From the NCBI RefSeq assembly GCF_030272615.1, contig NC_081413.1, positions 330,671,302-330,735,301 of the forward strand: a stretch of DNA of 64,000 nt, read 5' to 3'. The translations under genes were made by a program, and so were the position numbers. Each line of letters begins with the position of its first letter. Within the stretch, counting starts at the first letter, position 1. This DNA is from Cryptomeria japonica. Taxonomy: Eukaryota; Streptophyta; Pinopsida; Cupressales; Cupressaceae. Of this stretch, positions 1 through 9,090 are shown in pieces. The notes beneath the pieces were generated by a model. The model did not search any database. It worked only from the letters and a program-made list of their open reading frames with translations, and had not been told where the DNA came from.

Positions 1-1
1 T

Positions 2-1120
2 ACCCTCCTCAGGTGTTTGGATTCGGATGAAGCACAAACGGCTTTACACAAGGTTCACGATGGTATATGTGGGGGCCATTTCAATGGTCTTAGCCTAGCC
101 AAAAAGTTGATTCGTGCTGGGTATTACTGGCCCACTTTGGAAAAAGATGTTCATGAATTTGTTAAAAAGTGTTACAAGTGCCAGATTCATGGAGATTATA
201 TTCATGCACCAGCTCAAGAGCTTCATTCTGTTATATCTCCATGGCCCTTTTCTCAGTGGGGATTGGATCTTATCGGCAAGATTCAGCCAACATCCGCAAA
301 TGGACACAAGTTCATTATTACAGCTACAGAATATTTTACAAAATGGATTGAAGCCATCCCCATGACCTATATCACTGGTGTCCAAATTTCAAAATTCTTG
401 CTAAATTATATCATATGCAGATATGGGGTTCCCCTTGCCATAGTCACAGATAATGGTCGACCCTTCAAGAATAAAGATGTTAAAGAACTTTGTGAAAAAT
501 TTCATATTCAACACCGTTTTTCTAGCCCGTACTATCCACAGGGTAACAGTCAAGCTGAAGCATCAAATAAAACCATTATCAAGATTCTGAAGAAAGTTGT
601 CAATGATGCTGGTCGAGATTGGCACGTACAGTTAAATCCAGCACTGTGGGCCTATCGCACTTCTATCCGCACCCCTACTGGTGCCACACCTTATTCCTTG
701 GTGTATGGTGCGGAAGCCATTTTACCTTTGGAAGTTGAGATTCCTTCCTTGAGAGTTTCCTTACAACATCTGATTGATGATGAGACACACAGAGTCTCTC
801 GGCTGCATCAGCTTGAGATGTTAGATGAAAAACGTCAGACAGCTCTGACACATTTGCAAGCATACCAAAACCGTCTACGTCGCTCTTATAATAAGAAGGT
901 CAAAGGGCGACACTTCGAAGTGGGAGACTTGGTTTTAAAGGCAAATCCCAAGAATGCACAGTCTACTGACGTCATCAAGGGCAAGTTTGAACCTAATTGG
1001 GTTGGGCCTTTCATAGTAACTGCAGCCTATGGATCGGGGGCATATCAGCTTGCGACTCCCGAAGGTGAACCTCTGTCTGATCCTATTAATAGCATGCATC
1101 TTCGCAAGTACTGGGCATAG
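2..1120 (+). CDS. Ty3/gypsy integrase, C-terminal part of a pol polyprotein (partial)
   Basis: The frame is open at the left edge, so the true start is upstream; the first internal Met is at base 17. It encodes a retrotransposon integrase that inserts the cDNA into chromosomes. The zinc-binding HHCC module is complete (HDGICGGH near residues 14-21 counted from that Met; CYKC near 52-55). The catalytic core has all three acidic residues: D in WGLDLIG, D in VTDNG and E in GQAEAS-type context (here SQAEAS). A C-terminal domain with GPFIVTAAYGSGAY follows, and the protein ends HLRKYWA. There is no chromodomain. This is the only integrase in the window with the HHCC and DDE residues all present and no internal stop. 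Whether the rest of the element is intact is unknown. Confidence 0.9.
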   Translation, partial: TLLRCLDSDEAQTALHKVHDGICGGHFNGLSLAKKLIRAGYYWPTLEKDVHEFVKKCYKCQIHGDYIHAPAQELHSVISPWPFSQWGLDLIGKIQPTSANGHKFIITATEYFTKWIEAIPMTYITGVQISKFLLNYIICRYGVPLAIVTDNGRPFKNKDVKELCEKFHIQHRFSSPYYPQGNSQAEASNKTIIKILKKVVNDAGRDWHVQLNPALWAYRTSIRTPTGATPYSLVYGAEAILPLEVEIPSLRVSLQHLIDDETHRVSRLHQLEMLDEKRQTALTHLQAYQNRLRRSYNKKVKGRHFEVGDLVLKANPKNAQSTDVIKGKFEPNWVGPFIVTAAYGSGAYQLATPEGEPLSDPINSMHLRKYWA

Positions 1121-1233
1121 TTTTCTGTCAGATTTTTCTTCAAATATGATCCTGAAAAAATACAAAAAAAAATGAAAAAAGCAAAAAAATACAAAAAAAA
1201 AAAACAAGCAAAAAAGCAAAAAAAATGATTCGC

Positions 1234-1301
1234 CCTCTAGTGAAAACCTGGCAAACAGGCGCTTTGGGCAAGTACCATGGTGAAAACCTGGCAATCAGGT
1301 G
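1234..1301 (+). repeat. Short direct repeats built on GTGAAAACCTGGCAAACAGG
   Basis: GTGAAAACCTGGCAA occurs at about 1239 and 1280, each followed by a variant of ACAGG/TCAGG. The same motif pair, with the same GGGCAAGTACCATGG-like spacer, occurs at 34055-34206 downstream of the related integrase fragment, so it is a family feature of the 3' UTR. Confidence 0.8.
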
Positions 1302-1548
1302 AAATGAGTAATGAGATTATTGCTCTGTCATCTATCATGACTTCTAGATATGCTTTCTCTTGACCACTTTATCATGCCTATCTTGATCTCGACCTAATGT
1401 TCTATTCCAAGTCTGTTATTGGTCAACATCGTTGTCTTGTCTACTCTAGTTTCTTGTACATATGTGTTGGTCCTAGTCTATGTGTATTTCAAATGCGCAT
1501 TAGGTGCCTTCCCCTTGTCATGATCGGTCACTGGAGCTTTTGAATCGA

Positions 1549-1668
1549 AAAATGTCCTGAAAAAATCCATAAAAATTGAAAAATGTCCTGAAAAAAATTC
1601 CAAAAAAAATCAAATAATGTCCTGAAAAAAATTCCAAAAAAATCATATAAAGTCCTGAAAAAATGAAC
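1549..1668 (+). repeat. Tandem GTCCTGAAAAAA repeats
   Basis: Four copies of a roughly 30-45 bp A-rich unit beginning ATGTCCTGAAAAA or AGTCCTGAAAAA follow one another with CCATAAAA/CCAAAAAA spacers. A similar series lies at 34295-34370 in the second Tat-like copy. Confidence 0.75.
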
Positions 1669-3295
1669 ACAAAAAAATTGTAAAACTCGAAAACAAACAC
1701 AAAAAACACGCATTTTTGCAATAAAGTATTCCCTTTATGCATCGACAGCTCACTGAGTATACATCCAACGACTCACAATCATACGCTACGCTTTCATGAA
1801 ATCATGCTTTAACCAGATGAACTTTTTCAAACAAAACCAAACATTCAAACTGATCCAAATTGTCTTACCAATCGAATCAACATCAATGTCGTTTGTCCTT
1901 GTCTCTACTATCATGGGTCTTATACAGGGTGTGGTATACTCGAAACTAGACTGTGTCCTGTCTTAGACGGGGTATCACATTTCCTGAAACCAGATAGCAT
2001 GATCATCCTATCAGTCCGTTCAACTTTTGACAATGAAGATCAAGATGTTTGTTTGATTTTCTTGAATTTGTGTGTCTTATCTTTTTATTGATTTATCTTT
2101 GGCTTCGATCATGTTCCTATGTCGCTCGATGATGTCACTGAGTGATTTAGAGTGACCGGGATGGCTCATGGTCTTTTTCTTTGATTGTGATCTTTGTTTG
2201 TCTGTGATGTGTCTGTCTTATGCAAATCGGGTTGCATTTCAGCTCTGGCCTTCAATGCCATGATGCTACGCATCCATTTTGCTAAATAAAAATAAAGGTT
2301 CTCACCTACAAAGTGCATTACTGAAAGCAAGTTTTCATCATCTCTAACTGTCTTCTATCTCATTTCTTACTAACACTTCTTCCGTCCGGTCGGATAGTTA
2401 GTTCGGTCTAATGCTCCGATATCCACTCCTCATATGCTGCATCCTGCATCCATTTGGTTAGTACATTTGCATTCCATCACATATTACATTAAGTATTTTA
2501 TCCATTTCATTTCATAAATACATCCAAAATACATAAAAATACATCCATACATGTTCATAAACAGGTGCATAAGTCATCCATACATGCAAAAAACCATAAG
2601 TCACAACATATTGCATCCATCATATCGATGCATATCATATTACACATCATAATAATGTCAGAGTACAAAATCGGACTGTCTGTCCTAAGTATGGCCCACA
2701 GGCTGACTATATAATGTCAAACTACATCATGTCCATTGTTTTTCATAAGGAGTACGTGCCTCTGTCACTGGGTGCTCCCTCTGTCCTCCTCATCCCCGCA
2801 ATGTCCCGCAAATGAGTCATATTCATGAAATTCAACACATGGGTTTTCGAGATACATACCACTGCTCCTGCATCCTCTAGTTGTCTGAATGTGCGTACAC
2901 GTTCTCCAAGGTGATCCACCATTGGAATGCTCGCCATCTGTCTGCAAGTGTCCTTGTCCAGAGCAACAAATCCTCCTCTTTAGCTAGTGCAAATGAGTCA
3001 TTTTCACCCTCTTGGCAACATTTATAGCTCTTTGTCATTGCATAGATGGACGTGCGTCCTCTCCATCTTATGTTGGTCGCGGTCTTGTGCACCTTAAATT
3101 GCTTGTCCTTCACGCATCTGATCTTCGATTGTCAGTCCGTTTGATCCTAGTATTTTCTATCATTTTTATCGATCAATTGGCCTCTTTTCCGCATGTTTTC
3201 GGCCAATTCCTCGAGGGGGCATGCATATGTCATTGTCATTGTCTGGGGCATTTCGTTATTGTTCTTTGAAACAACGCTCAGAATCGCATTGTCTC

Positions 3296-3309
3296 AAAGA
3301 GGGGCAAAA
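3296..3309 (+). promoter_or_regulatory. Polypurine tract (plus-strand primer) of element 1
   Basis: AAAGAGGGGCAAAA lies directly before the TGTAGACACC start of the LTR. The second copy of the family has AAAGAGGGGTAAAA directly before TGTAGACAC at 35637, which fixes both the tract and the LTR edge. Confidence 0.85.
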
Positions 3310-3511
3310 TGTAGACACCCAAAAATGGTCAACGCTTGCGAAGTCATACTTTAACAATTGCGCATTGCCTCATTTTAGGTTTTTGCATCGCATTAACATT
3401 TCTCCTATGTCACGCATTTGGTCTTTATCATTTGTGAACATCAAGTCATTCCTCTACATTCTTCAATCATCTCGTCCTCAGATTAGGTCTTGTCGACAAC
3501 AAGCTTCAATC

Positions 3512-3740
3512 ATGATTTGTCATCGATCGTTGTCCTCTTATCAATCTTGTCGATTTATCATCAATCCTTTAATCTTGTCGTTTTAACGATCGATTTGTCA
3601 TCGATCGTTGTCATGTTCGGTCTTGTCATCTTGCGATCGATTTGTCATCGATCGTGGTCATGTCTAATCTTGTCATCTTGCAATCTATTTTGTCAATTTT
3701 GTCATTTTTCAACCGATTTGTCATCGATCATTATCTTTCT
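3512..3740 (+). repeat. Tandem repeats containing ATTTGTCATCGATCGT
   Basis: GATTTGTCATCGATCGTTGTC-like words recur at about 3513, 3590, 3637 and 3714. The copies at 3588 and 3635 are a clean 47-bp tandem duplication; the outer copies are diverged. The core TCGATCGA-like palindromes make them potential protein-binding sites, but that is inference. Confidence 0.75.
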
Positions 3741-4227
3741 CAATTATGTCAATTTGGATCAATTTGTCATTGTTCCTCGTCAATTGGCGCATCTATCAAT
3801 CAAATCATTTTGTCGCATTGGTCATTTATCAAAATCAAATCATGACATTAATTATCCTCAATCAAGACCTAATTGTCATTTTCACATTTCTAATTCGTCT
3901 TCTAGGGTTTTATGATTTATTCATTTAACCTAATTTGTCATTTCTTCCTTTAGGATTAAATAAATTACTTATTTATCCTAAGTCTTCTCATTACAATTAA
4001 ATCTTTATTTAATTGGCTTATTATTCCTCTTTGTGAATTGATTAATAAATGAAAAATTATAAATTAATTCACTAAATCCTCATTTCTAATTTCTTTCAAT
4101 TTCTAATTCCTAATTTTCATCAATTTCAATTTCCTATTTTTTCTAATTTTTCTAATTCAAATTCCACCTAATTATCTTGTCTCTAGTTCTCCCTATTTGT
4201 GTGCTTCATGCGTCATACTCTTGACAT

Positions 4228-4435
4228 AGCAATTTGTCATAGAGTTTTGTCTTGACATAGAAATGTGTCATAGAATTTGTCCAAAATTGTCATAAAATTC
4301 TTGACATAGAAATGTGTCATAGAATTTGTCATAAAATGTCATAAAATGTCATGAATTGTCATAAGCCTTGCATAGCAATTTGTCATAAAATCTGTCATAA
4401 GCCTCTTTGCATAGCAACATGTCATAATTTTGCTA
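4228..4435 (+). repeat. Degenerate ATAGAATTTGTCATAAAATGTCAT repeats
   Basis: Variants of TTGACATAGAAATGTGTCAT and GTCATAAAATGTCAT recur about ten times in 200 bp inside the LTR. They look like a decayed minisatellite in the U3-like half. Confidence 0.7.
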
Positions 4436-4498
4436 TTATTGATTTGAATTTCTATTCAAATCTCTTTCATGCTAATTTGTCCATTTATCCAATTCTTC

Positions 4499-4506
4499 TA
4501 TAAATT
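4499..4506 (+). promoter_or_regulatory. TATA-like box in LTR of element 1
   Basis: TATAAATT lies about 370 bp before the LTR end, a usual distance for an LTR promoter. Called from sequence only. Confidence 0.45.
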
Positions 4507-4867
4507 GGATAATTTTATTCAATCAATCCCTTAATCTTGAGATCCTAATTCCTATCAAACTATCGAACTTTCGCTTCTAGTACTCTTGAGTTTTTCATCA
4601 ATCTTGCTTTCAATTGTGAGTGCACTTGTAGGTGAGATCCACAAACCTATTGAAGAGGAAAGAACAACAATGGAGCCGCATGGAAGGAGTATTCAATCTT
4701 ACATCTGGTTTGCATAATGTTTTCTTTTGAATGCTTCATTTTCATACCTCTATTGAATGTGCTTTGGAATTAGGTTCATTTCAATGAGTATTCTCATGAT
4801 ATTGCTTTGATTGTCTTGTGTTTTGATTAATCTACTTATTGTGATGATTCCTAATTTCTATGCTACA

Positions 4868-6651
4868 GGGATCAAGAAGCCTCAGAGGCTTTTGCTGAAA
4901 TTAAGAAGGCCATTCAGGAAGCACCAGGCTTAAAGTCTCCTGATTATAATAAGCCCTTTTCTCTGTTCTCTTTTGCTTCATATCATATAGTAGCTGCAAT
5001 ATTGTTACAAAAGGATAATGAGGGATATGAACATCCCATAGCTTTCTATAGAAAGTCTTTGCAAGCAGCAGAATTAAAATATGAAACCATGGAGAAACAG
5101 GCTTATGCCCTAGTTAAAGTTGTCAAGGCTTTTAGGCCATATCTGGTAAATGCAAATATCATTGCTTATGTCCCACATGCTGCAGTTAAGGATATTATGT
5201 CCCAGTCTGAAGTTATAGGGAAAAGATGCAAATGGATTAATAGAATCCAAGAATTTGACTTGGAAATAAAGATCACCAAATTGGTGAGAGGTTTAGGTTT
5301 GGCTAAGCTCATGACTGAGTCTAATCTTCTAAATGTTGAAATACATAATGTTGAAGTCAAAAGTACTTCAGTCACTAGTATTGAAAGGCAACCTTGGTAT
5401 TCAGAGATAGTCCAATTTTTAAGAGATGTTGCATTCTCAGAAGGAATGAGACATAATCAGAGAAGAACTCTAAAACTCAAGTCACAAAAATATGTTCTCA
5501 TTCAAGGTGATCTATTTTGGAGAAAAAGAAATGGAGAATTGCTAATGTGTTTGGATGAATTCCAGGCTAAACGGGTATTGACTAGAATGCATGATGGAGT
5601 ATGTGGGGGTCATTACTCTGCTAAGACAACTGCTGGTAAGATCATCCGGGCTGGATATTATTGGCCTACCTTATTCAAAGATGCTCATGCACATGTCCAA
5701 AAATGTGACCCATGTCAAAAGTTTTCATCCAAGCTGAAGTATGAAGGAGCTTTACCCCTAAATCCAGTCACAGTGGAAGCCCCTTTTGTCCAGTGGGGCA
5801 TTAATTTTATTGGAGAAATTGTTGAGAGATCAGGAAGAGGTCATAGATGGATCATAGTAGCCACTGACTATTTTACTAAATGGATTGAGGCTATTCCTAC
5901 AAGAAGAGCTACAAGTAAGGTTGTCATTGATTTCCTGATGGATAATGTAATAACTAGATTTGGAATACCTGCAAAATTGGTGATGGATAATGCCATGAGT
6001 TTCAGGTTGGAAGAGTTTGTAGGATTTTGTACCAGTCATGAAATACTCATGTCTTACTCTTCACCCTATCACCCTCAGGGGAATGGACAAGCAAAATCCA
6101 GCAATAAAAGTCTTTTGAACATCATCAAGAAAATCCTGGAAGAAAATAGGAGATCTTGGGATCAAAAATTGAAATTAGCTTTGTGGACAGATAGAATAAC
6201 AGTCAAGAAGGCCATTGAAACGTCACCTTTTGAACTGGTTTATGGTACACAAGTCAGATTGCCAGTGAATAATCTTCTTCCAGTTTATAAATTCTTGCAA
6301 GATGAGGACATGGAGCTATCTGAACCTATGGAAAACAGAATGATCCAAATTGTGGAGGTGGAAGAGCTCAAAACTTTAGCTCATAAGAGAAATTAGAAGA
6401 TCCAATTACAGTCCAAATACCTTTTTGATAAAAGGACATCATTAGGGAAGTTTCGAATTGATGATATTGTTCTTCAGTGGAATGCAAAAGGATAGGACAA
6501 TGGAAAACATAAGAAATTTGAATCATTATGGGTTGGCCCTTTTGTGGTCTGTGATCTAAATGGAAAGGATTCTTATTTTGTGAAAAATATGAATGATGAA
6601 GTACAGGAATTTCCAATGCATGGACAATTCCTGAAACATTATTTCTCTTGA
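4868..6651 (+). pseudogene. Ty3/gypsy pol remnant: RNase H and integrase, catalytically dead
   Basis: Reading begins in mid-RNase H immediately after the LTR of element 1 and is open for 464 codons from 5002 to 6396; a TAG then interrupts, and the same frame continues with one more TAG to the natural end at 6651 (sequence ending FLKHYFS). The RNase H part reads HPIAFYRKSL and YETMEKQAYALV. Integrase follows with HDGVCGGH and CDPCQ zinc ligands. Two of the three catalytic residues are lost: the first D is N in WGINFIG, and the E is K in GQAKSSN; only D in VMDNA remains. The upstream pol and gag are absent, consistent with the 5' half lying beyond the nested element outside the window. Confidence 0.88.
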
Positions 6652-7010
6652 TGTAGATGCACAGTAAGTCCTTTGTTTGTATATATTTTGTTTCCTTCCT
6701 GTTGTTTTGTTTGGGTCTGTGTTTTGGTCTATTTCTCCAGAGTATTCTGAGTTTTCTTGTGTTGACCTTGCGATCAACCATACCCAGTCAGAGCCACTGT
6801 TATCACTGTTTAAGAAATGGGTTTTCTTTTCACATAATTGGCTAAGTTTCTGAAATTTTGAGTCAGACACACTATCAACTGCTTCAAGTCTGTGTTAGGT
6901 CTTAAGGGTTTAGGGTTTCAATTTTAAATCACTCAATCTTTGATCAAAAACCCTCTGGTTTCTATTCCTGTGTTACTTTATCCACTTAAGTAATGGGTCT
7001 TGGGGTCGTA
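6652..7010 (+). other. Spacer between gypsy pol end and probable LTR
   Basis: No gene is seen. It ends in a G-rich stretch (AATGGGTCTTGGGG, 6992-7005) that could be a polypurine tract before TGAGGTGTCC. Confidence 0.5.
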
Positions 7011-9047
7011 TGAGGTGTCCCCCCTTGTCATTTGCCTAGGCGGTTGTTGAATTAATCATAAAAATTTATGCCTTATGTCTTTTCTTCCTAATGTTGTCGG
7101 GCCTAGTAAGTTGCACGCAGCTCTCAGGTGGATCTATGGTTTTCGCTATTTCATTAGGCAAAGTTGTGCGTGTTTTAAGACTCGCAAAATGGCGAAAGGG
7201 AAAAGCGTGTTCAATGGTGCGCATTTGGTCCAGTTTAAAAGGGCTCCATCTTGTTCAAGATCTAACGGCTGGCGTTAGTTCGCAGCCGAAACTAGCAAGT
7301 GAAATACCTTTCGCGAAATGGTGAAAATGCTTGGCAGAACCTGACAGTGGAGAATTTTCAAATGACTAAAAGGTGATCAGGTTCAAGAGAGATCAACAAT
7401 TCACGTTATTTTGTGGCTAATAGATGCTCACGTGTTATGCCCTACGAAGTAGCGAAAAGGTTTTTTGGCCCACGAAAAGGGAGTTTTAATAAGAGCATAA
7501 CAGATGCACAAGTCTCATTTGATCTGATGATTAGCGTAGCTTCGCAAGAGGAAGATGCTCGATAGTTAGCTTTTGCGAAATAGTGAAATGACATGGTGCT
7601 CCAAGTAGGCAGTCCAGTTGGTCGTGATGGCGAGTAAGATGACGGCACATGGCAAAAGGTCAAAATAGTCAGCAAGTCGGATCTAAGGATTAAAAGGTGG
7701 GTCCCAGAGGTGAGTCATGTTGTGGGATAAGAAGTGACCTGGCAGATACAGGTGGCAAGGATGAGGTGGAATTCATTGTTTTCTCTCAGCGAATGAAAGG
7801 TTGACATGTCAGTTTGGAAATGACTAGATGCCAGGTGGGTGGAGTTGAGTCAGAGGGCCCACGTCTGCCGAATTCAATTATGTTGTAAGCATCGAGCAAG
7901 TTAGTTAAAATCAAGTGGTCTGCATGAGTTTGCAAAGGTAAAATGCTCATGTTTTAAAACCAGCAAAATAGGGAAAAGGTTTTGGGGACCCAAGGACAGA
8001 TAAAGCATGAAGTTAAAAGGGGATCAACTCCGATTCAATCTAAGGGCTCGCGTTGTTTCATGGCTGCGAAACAACCAAGGGATATGCTTCATGAAATAGT
8101 GAAAGGAAGAAGAGGTTCGTCCAGGTGTAATGCTAGATGGTGACGTATCGATTGACACGTGGTTTCAAAAAAAATTGAGGGCCCGCCAAGGTGTAACTGA
8201 CGGTTATAAGGGGAAGACACGTGGCTGACTTTGAACTAAACTTGAAGAGTTTTCTAAAGCTAATGGTTGAGTGCCACGTGGTATTTGGCAACTAGTGAAA
8301 GAGTGGCGTAAGTGAAGCAAGCATAAAGGTCTCGCTTAAAGGATGGTCATCTCTGATTTGATCCAACGCTTCGCGTTGTTTCGTGGCCTAAAGTTGAAAG
8401 CAGTTTAAGCTATGCGAAATAGCGAAAGACCGTTAACCATCAAGATACAGACGCAGTTAATGAAGAAGCTGACGGTCCCAGTAAGAGTTAAACACTGAGC
8501 AGCTAAAGTTCCATCTAACGCCTGGCACAACTTCGCAAAAGAAAAGTACTTGGAGGATAAAGCCCACGAAATGGCGAAAATGATGTAGGGCCCAGTGCTA
8601 AGGAAAAGTTGTTAAGTCAGTGTAAAGACCGATCAAGTTTCATTTGATCGGACGGTTGGAGTGATTTTGTTTGACGAAATTGCTCGAAGTTTATGCTCTG
8701 CGAAATAGCAAAAGAGCAAAAAGGAAAAATGTGCAGGCATGTTGTGACCTGTTGGACCGAAAATTTTGAATTCTCTCATGAATTCAATTCTGAAGGGACG
8801 GTCGAAGCATGCGATATCAATGTCACATTAAGAGCCTGAGTACCATATATGATCTCATAAAAATTGAATAAAAGTATCATTCTAAAGAATTGTTGCAAAG
8901 AAAGCAGTTACAGAGCTATTTTCTTCAAATACAAAGCAAACTTACTCAGTTGTAGAGGGATTTCTTCAAGCTAAAAACAGGTTTTCTTGTACTCTTGTTT
9001 GGCAATTTCTTAGCAGTGTGTTTTAATTGAGGTCTTGATTTGTCACA
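7011..9047 (+). mobile_element. Probable LTR (about 2.0 kb) next to the gypsy remnant
   Basis: Non-coding, bounded by a TGAGGTGTCC start after a G-rich tract and a TTTGTCACA end 43 bp before the first ATG of the large ORF at 9091. Most of it is a degenerate tandem array. No second copy is present for comparison and no canonical PBS is recognised after it, so both edges are inference. If correct, this LTR separates a pol end on its left from a gag-position ORF on its right. Confidence 0.4.
7150..8740 (+). repeat. Degenerate ~130-bp tandem array with GCGAAATAGCGAAAG motif
   Basis: The word GCGAAATAGCGAAAG or a close variant recurs at about 7183, 7310, 7446, 7575, 7965, 8089, 8414, 8566 and 8699, mostly in steps of 125-150 bp or multiples. 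Between them further words recur in order: AAAGGGGATCAACTC-like, TTTGATC.AACG and CGCGTTGTTTCGTGGC-like. The units are strongly diverged, so the array is old. Confidence 0.7.
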
Positions 9048-9090
9048 GAACCAGTTGGGGATAATAGTTAAATTGCTTCCATATTTTAAG

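Larger units (their letters stand above)
1121..3295 (+). other. Non-coding 3' region between pol and the LTR
   Basis: About 2.2 kb without a credible gene. It starts with A-rich sequence (1140-1230), then direct repeats, then an AT-rich spacer with many CAT/ATG-rich short words around 2450-2660. Minus-strand open frames here are low-complexity Phe-rich shadows of the poly-A tracts. Long post-pol spacers of this kind are known in plant gypsy elements. Confidence 0.7.
1..4867 (+). mobile_element. Ty3/gypsy (Tat-like) retrotransposon, 3' portion cut by the window start
   Basis: The order is pol end (integrase), a long non-coding repeat-rich 3' region, a polypurine tract and a 3' LTR, all on the plus strand. 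The 5' part lies outside the window. The LTR starts TGTAG and ends CTACA, and immediately after it an unrelated gypsy RNase H reading frame begins in mid-domain, so this element appears inserted into the next one. The expected target duplication GGGAT (4868-4872) cannot be tested because the 5' end is missing. The long post-pol spacer and integrase type resemble non-chromodomain plant gypsy elements; assignment to Tat is inference. Confidence 0.85.
3310..4867 (+). mobile_element. 3' LTR of the Tat-like element (1558 bp)
   Basis: The left edge is TGTAGACACC after the polypurine tract. The right edge is taken at CTACA, which mirrors the TGTAG start; the foreign RNase H frame begins at the next base. 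The LTR is AT-rich and holds two sets of internal repeats. A TATA-like TATAAATT at 4499 is the likely promoter. The right edge is less certain than the left because no second LTR of this copy is in the window. Confidence 0.72.

Noticed and set aside
935-1294. Minus-strand open frame rich in Phe
   Set aside because: It is the complement of poly-A tracts and overlaps the integrase; no motif.
3500-4435. CRISPR-like array
   Set aside because: Repeats are diverged, spacing is irregular and the context is a plant LTR.
7075-7324. Short plus-strand ORFs in the 130-bp array
   Set aside because: Fall inside tandem non-coding repeats and are not conserved between units.
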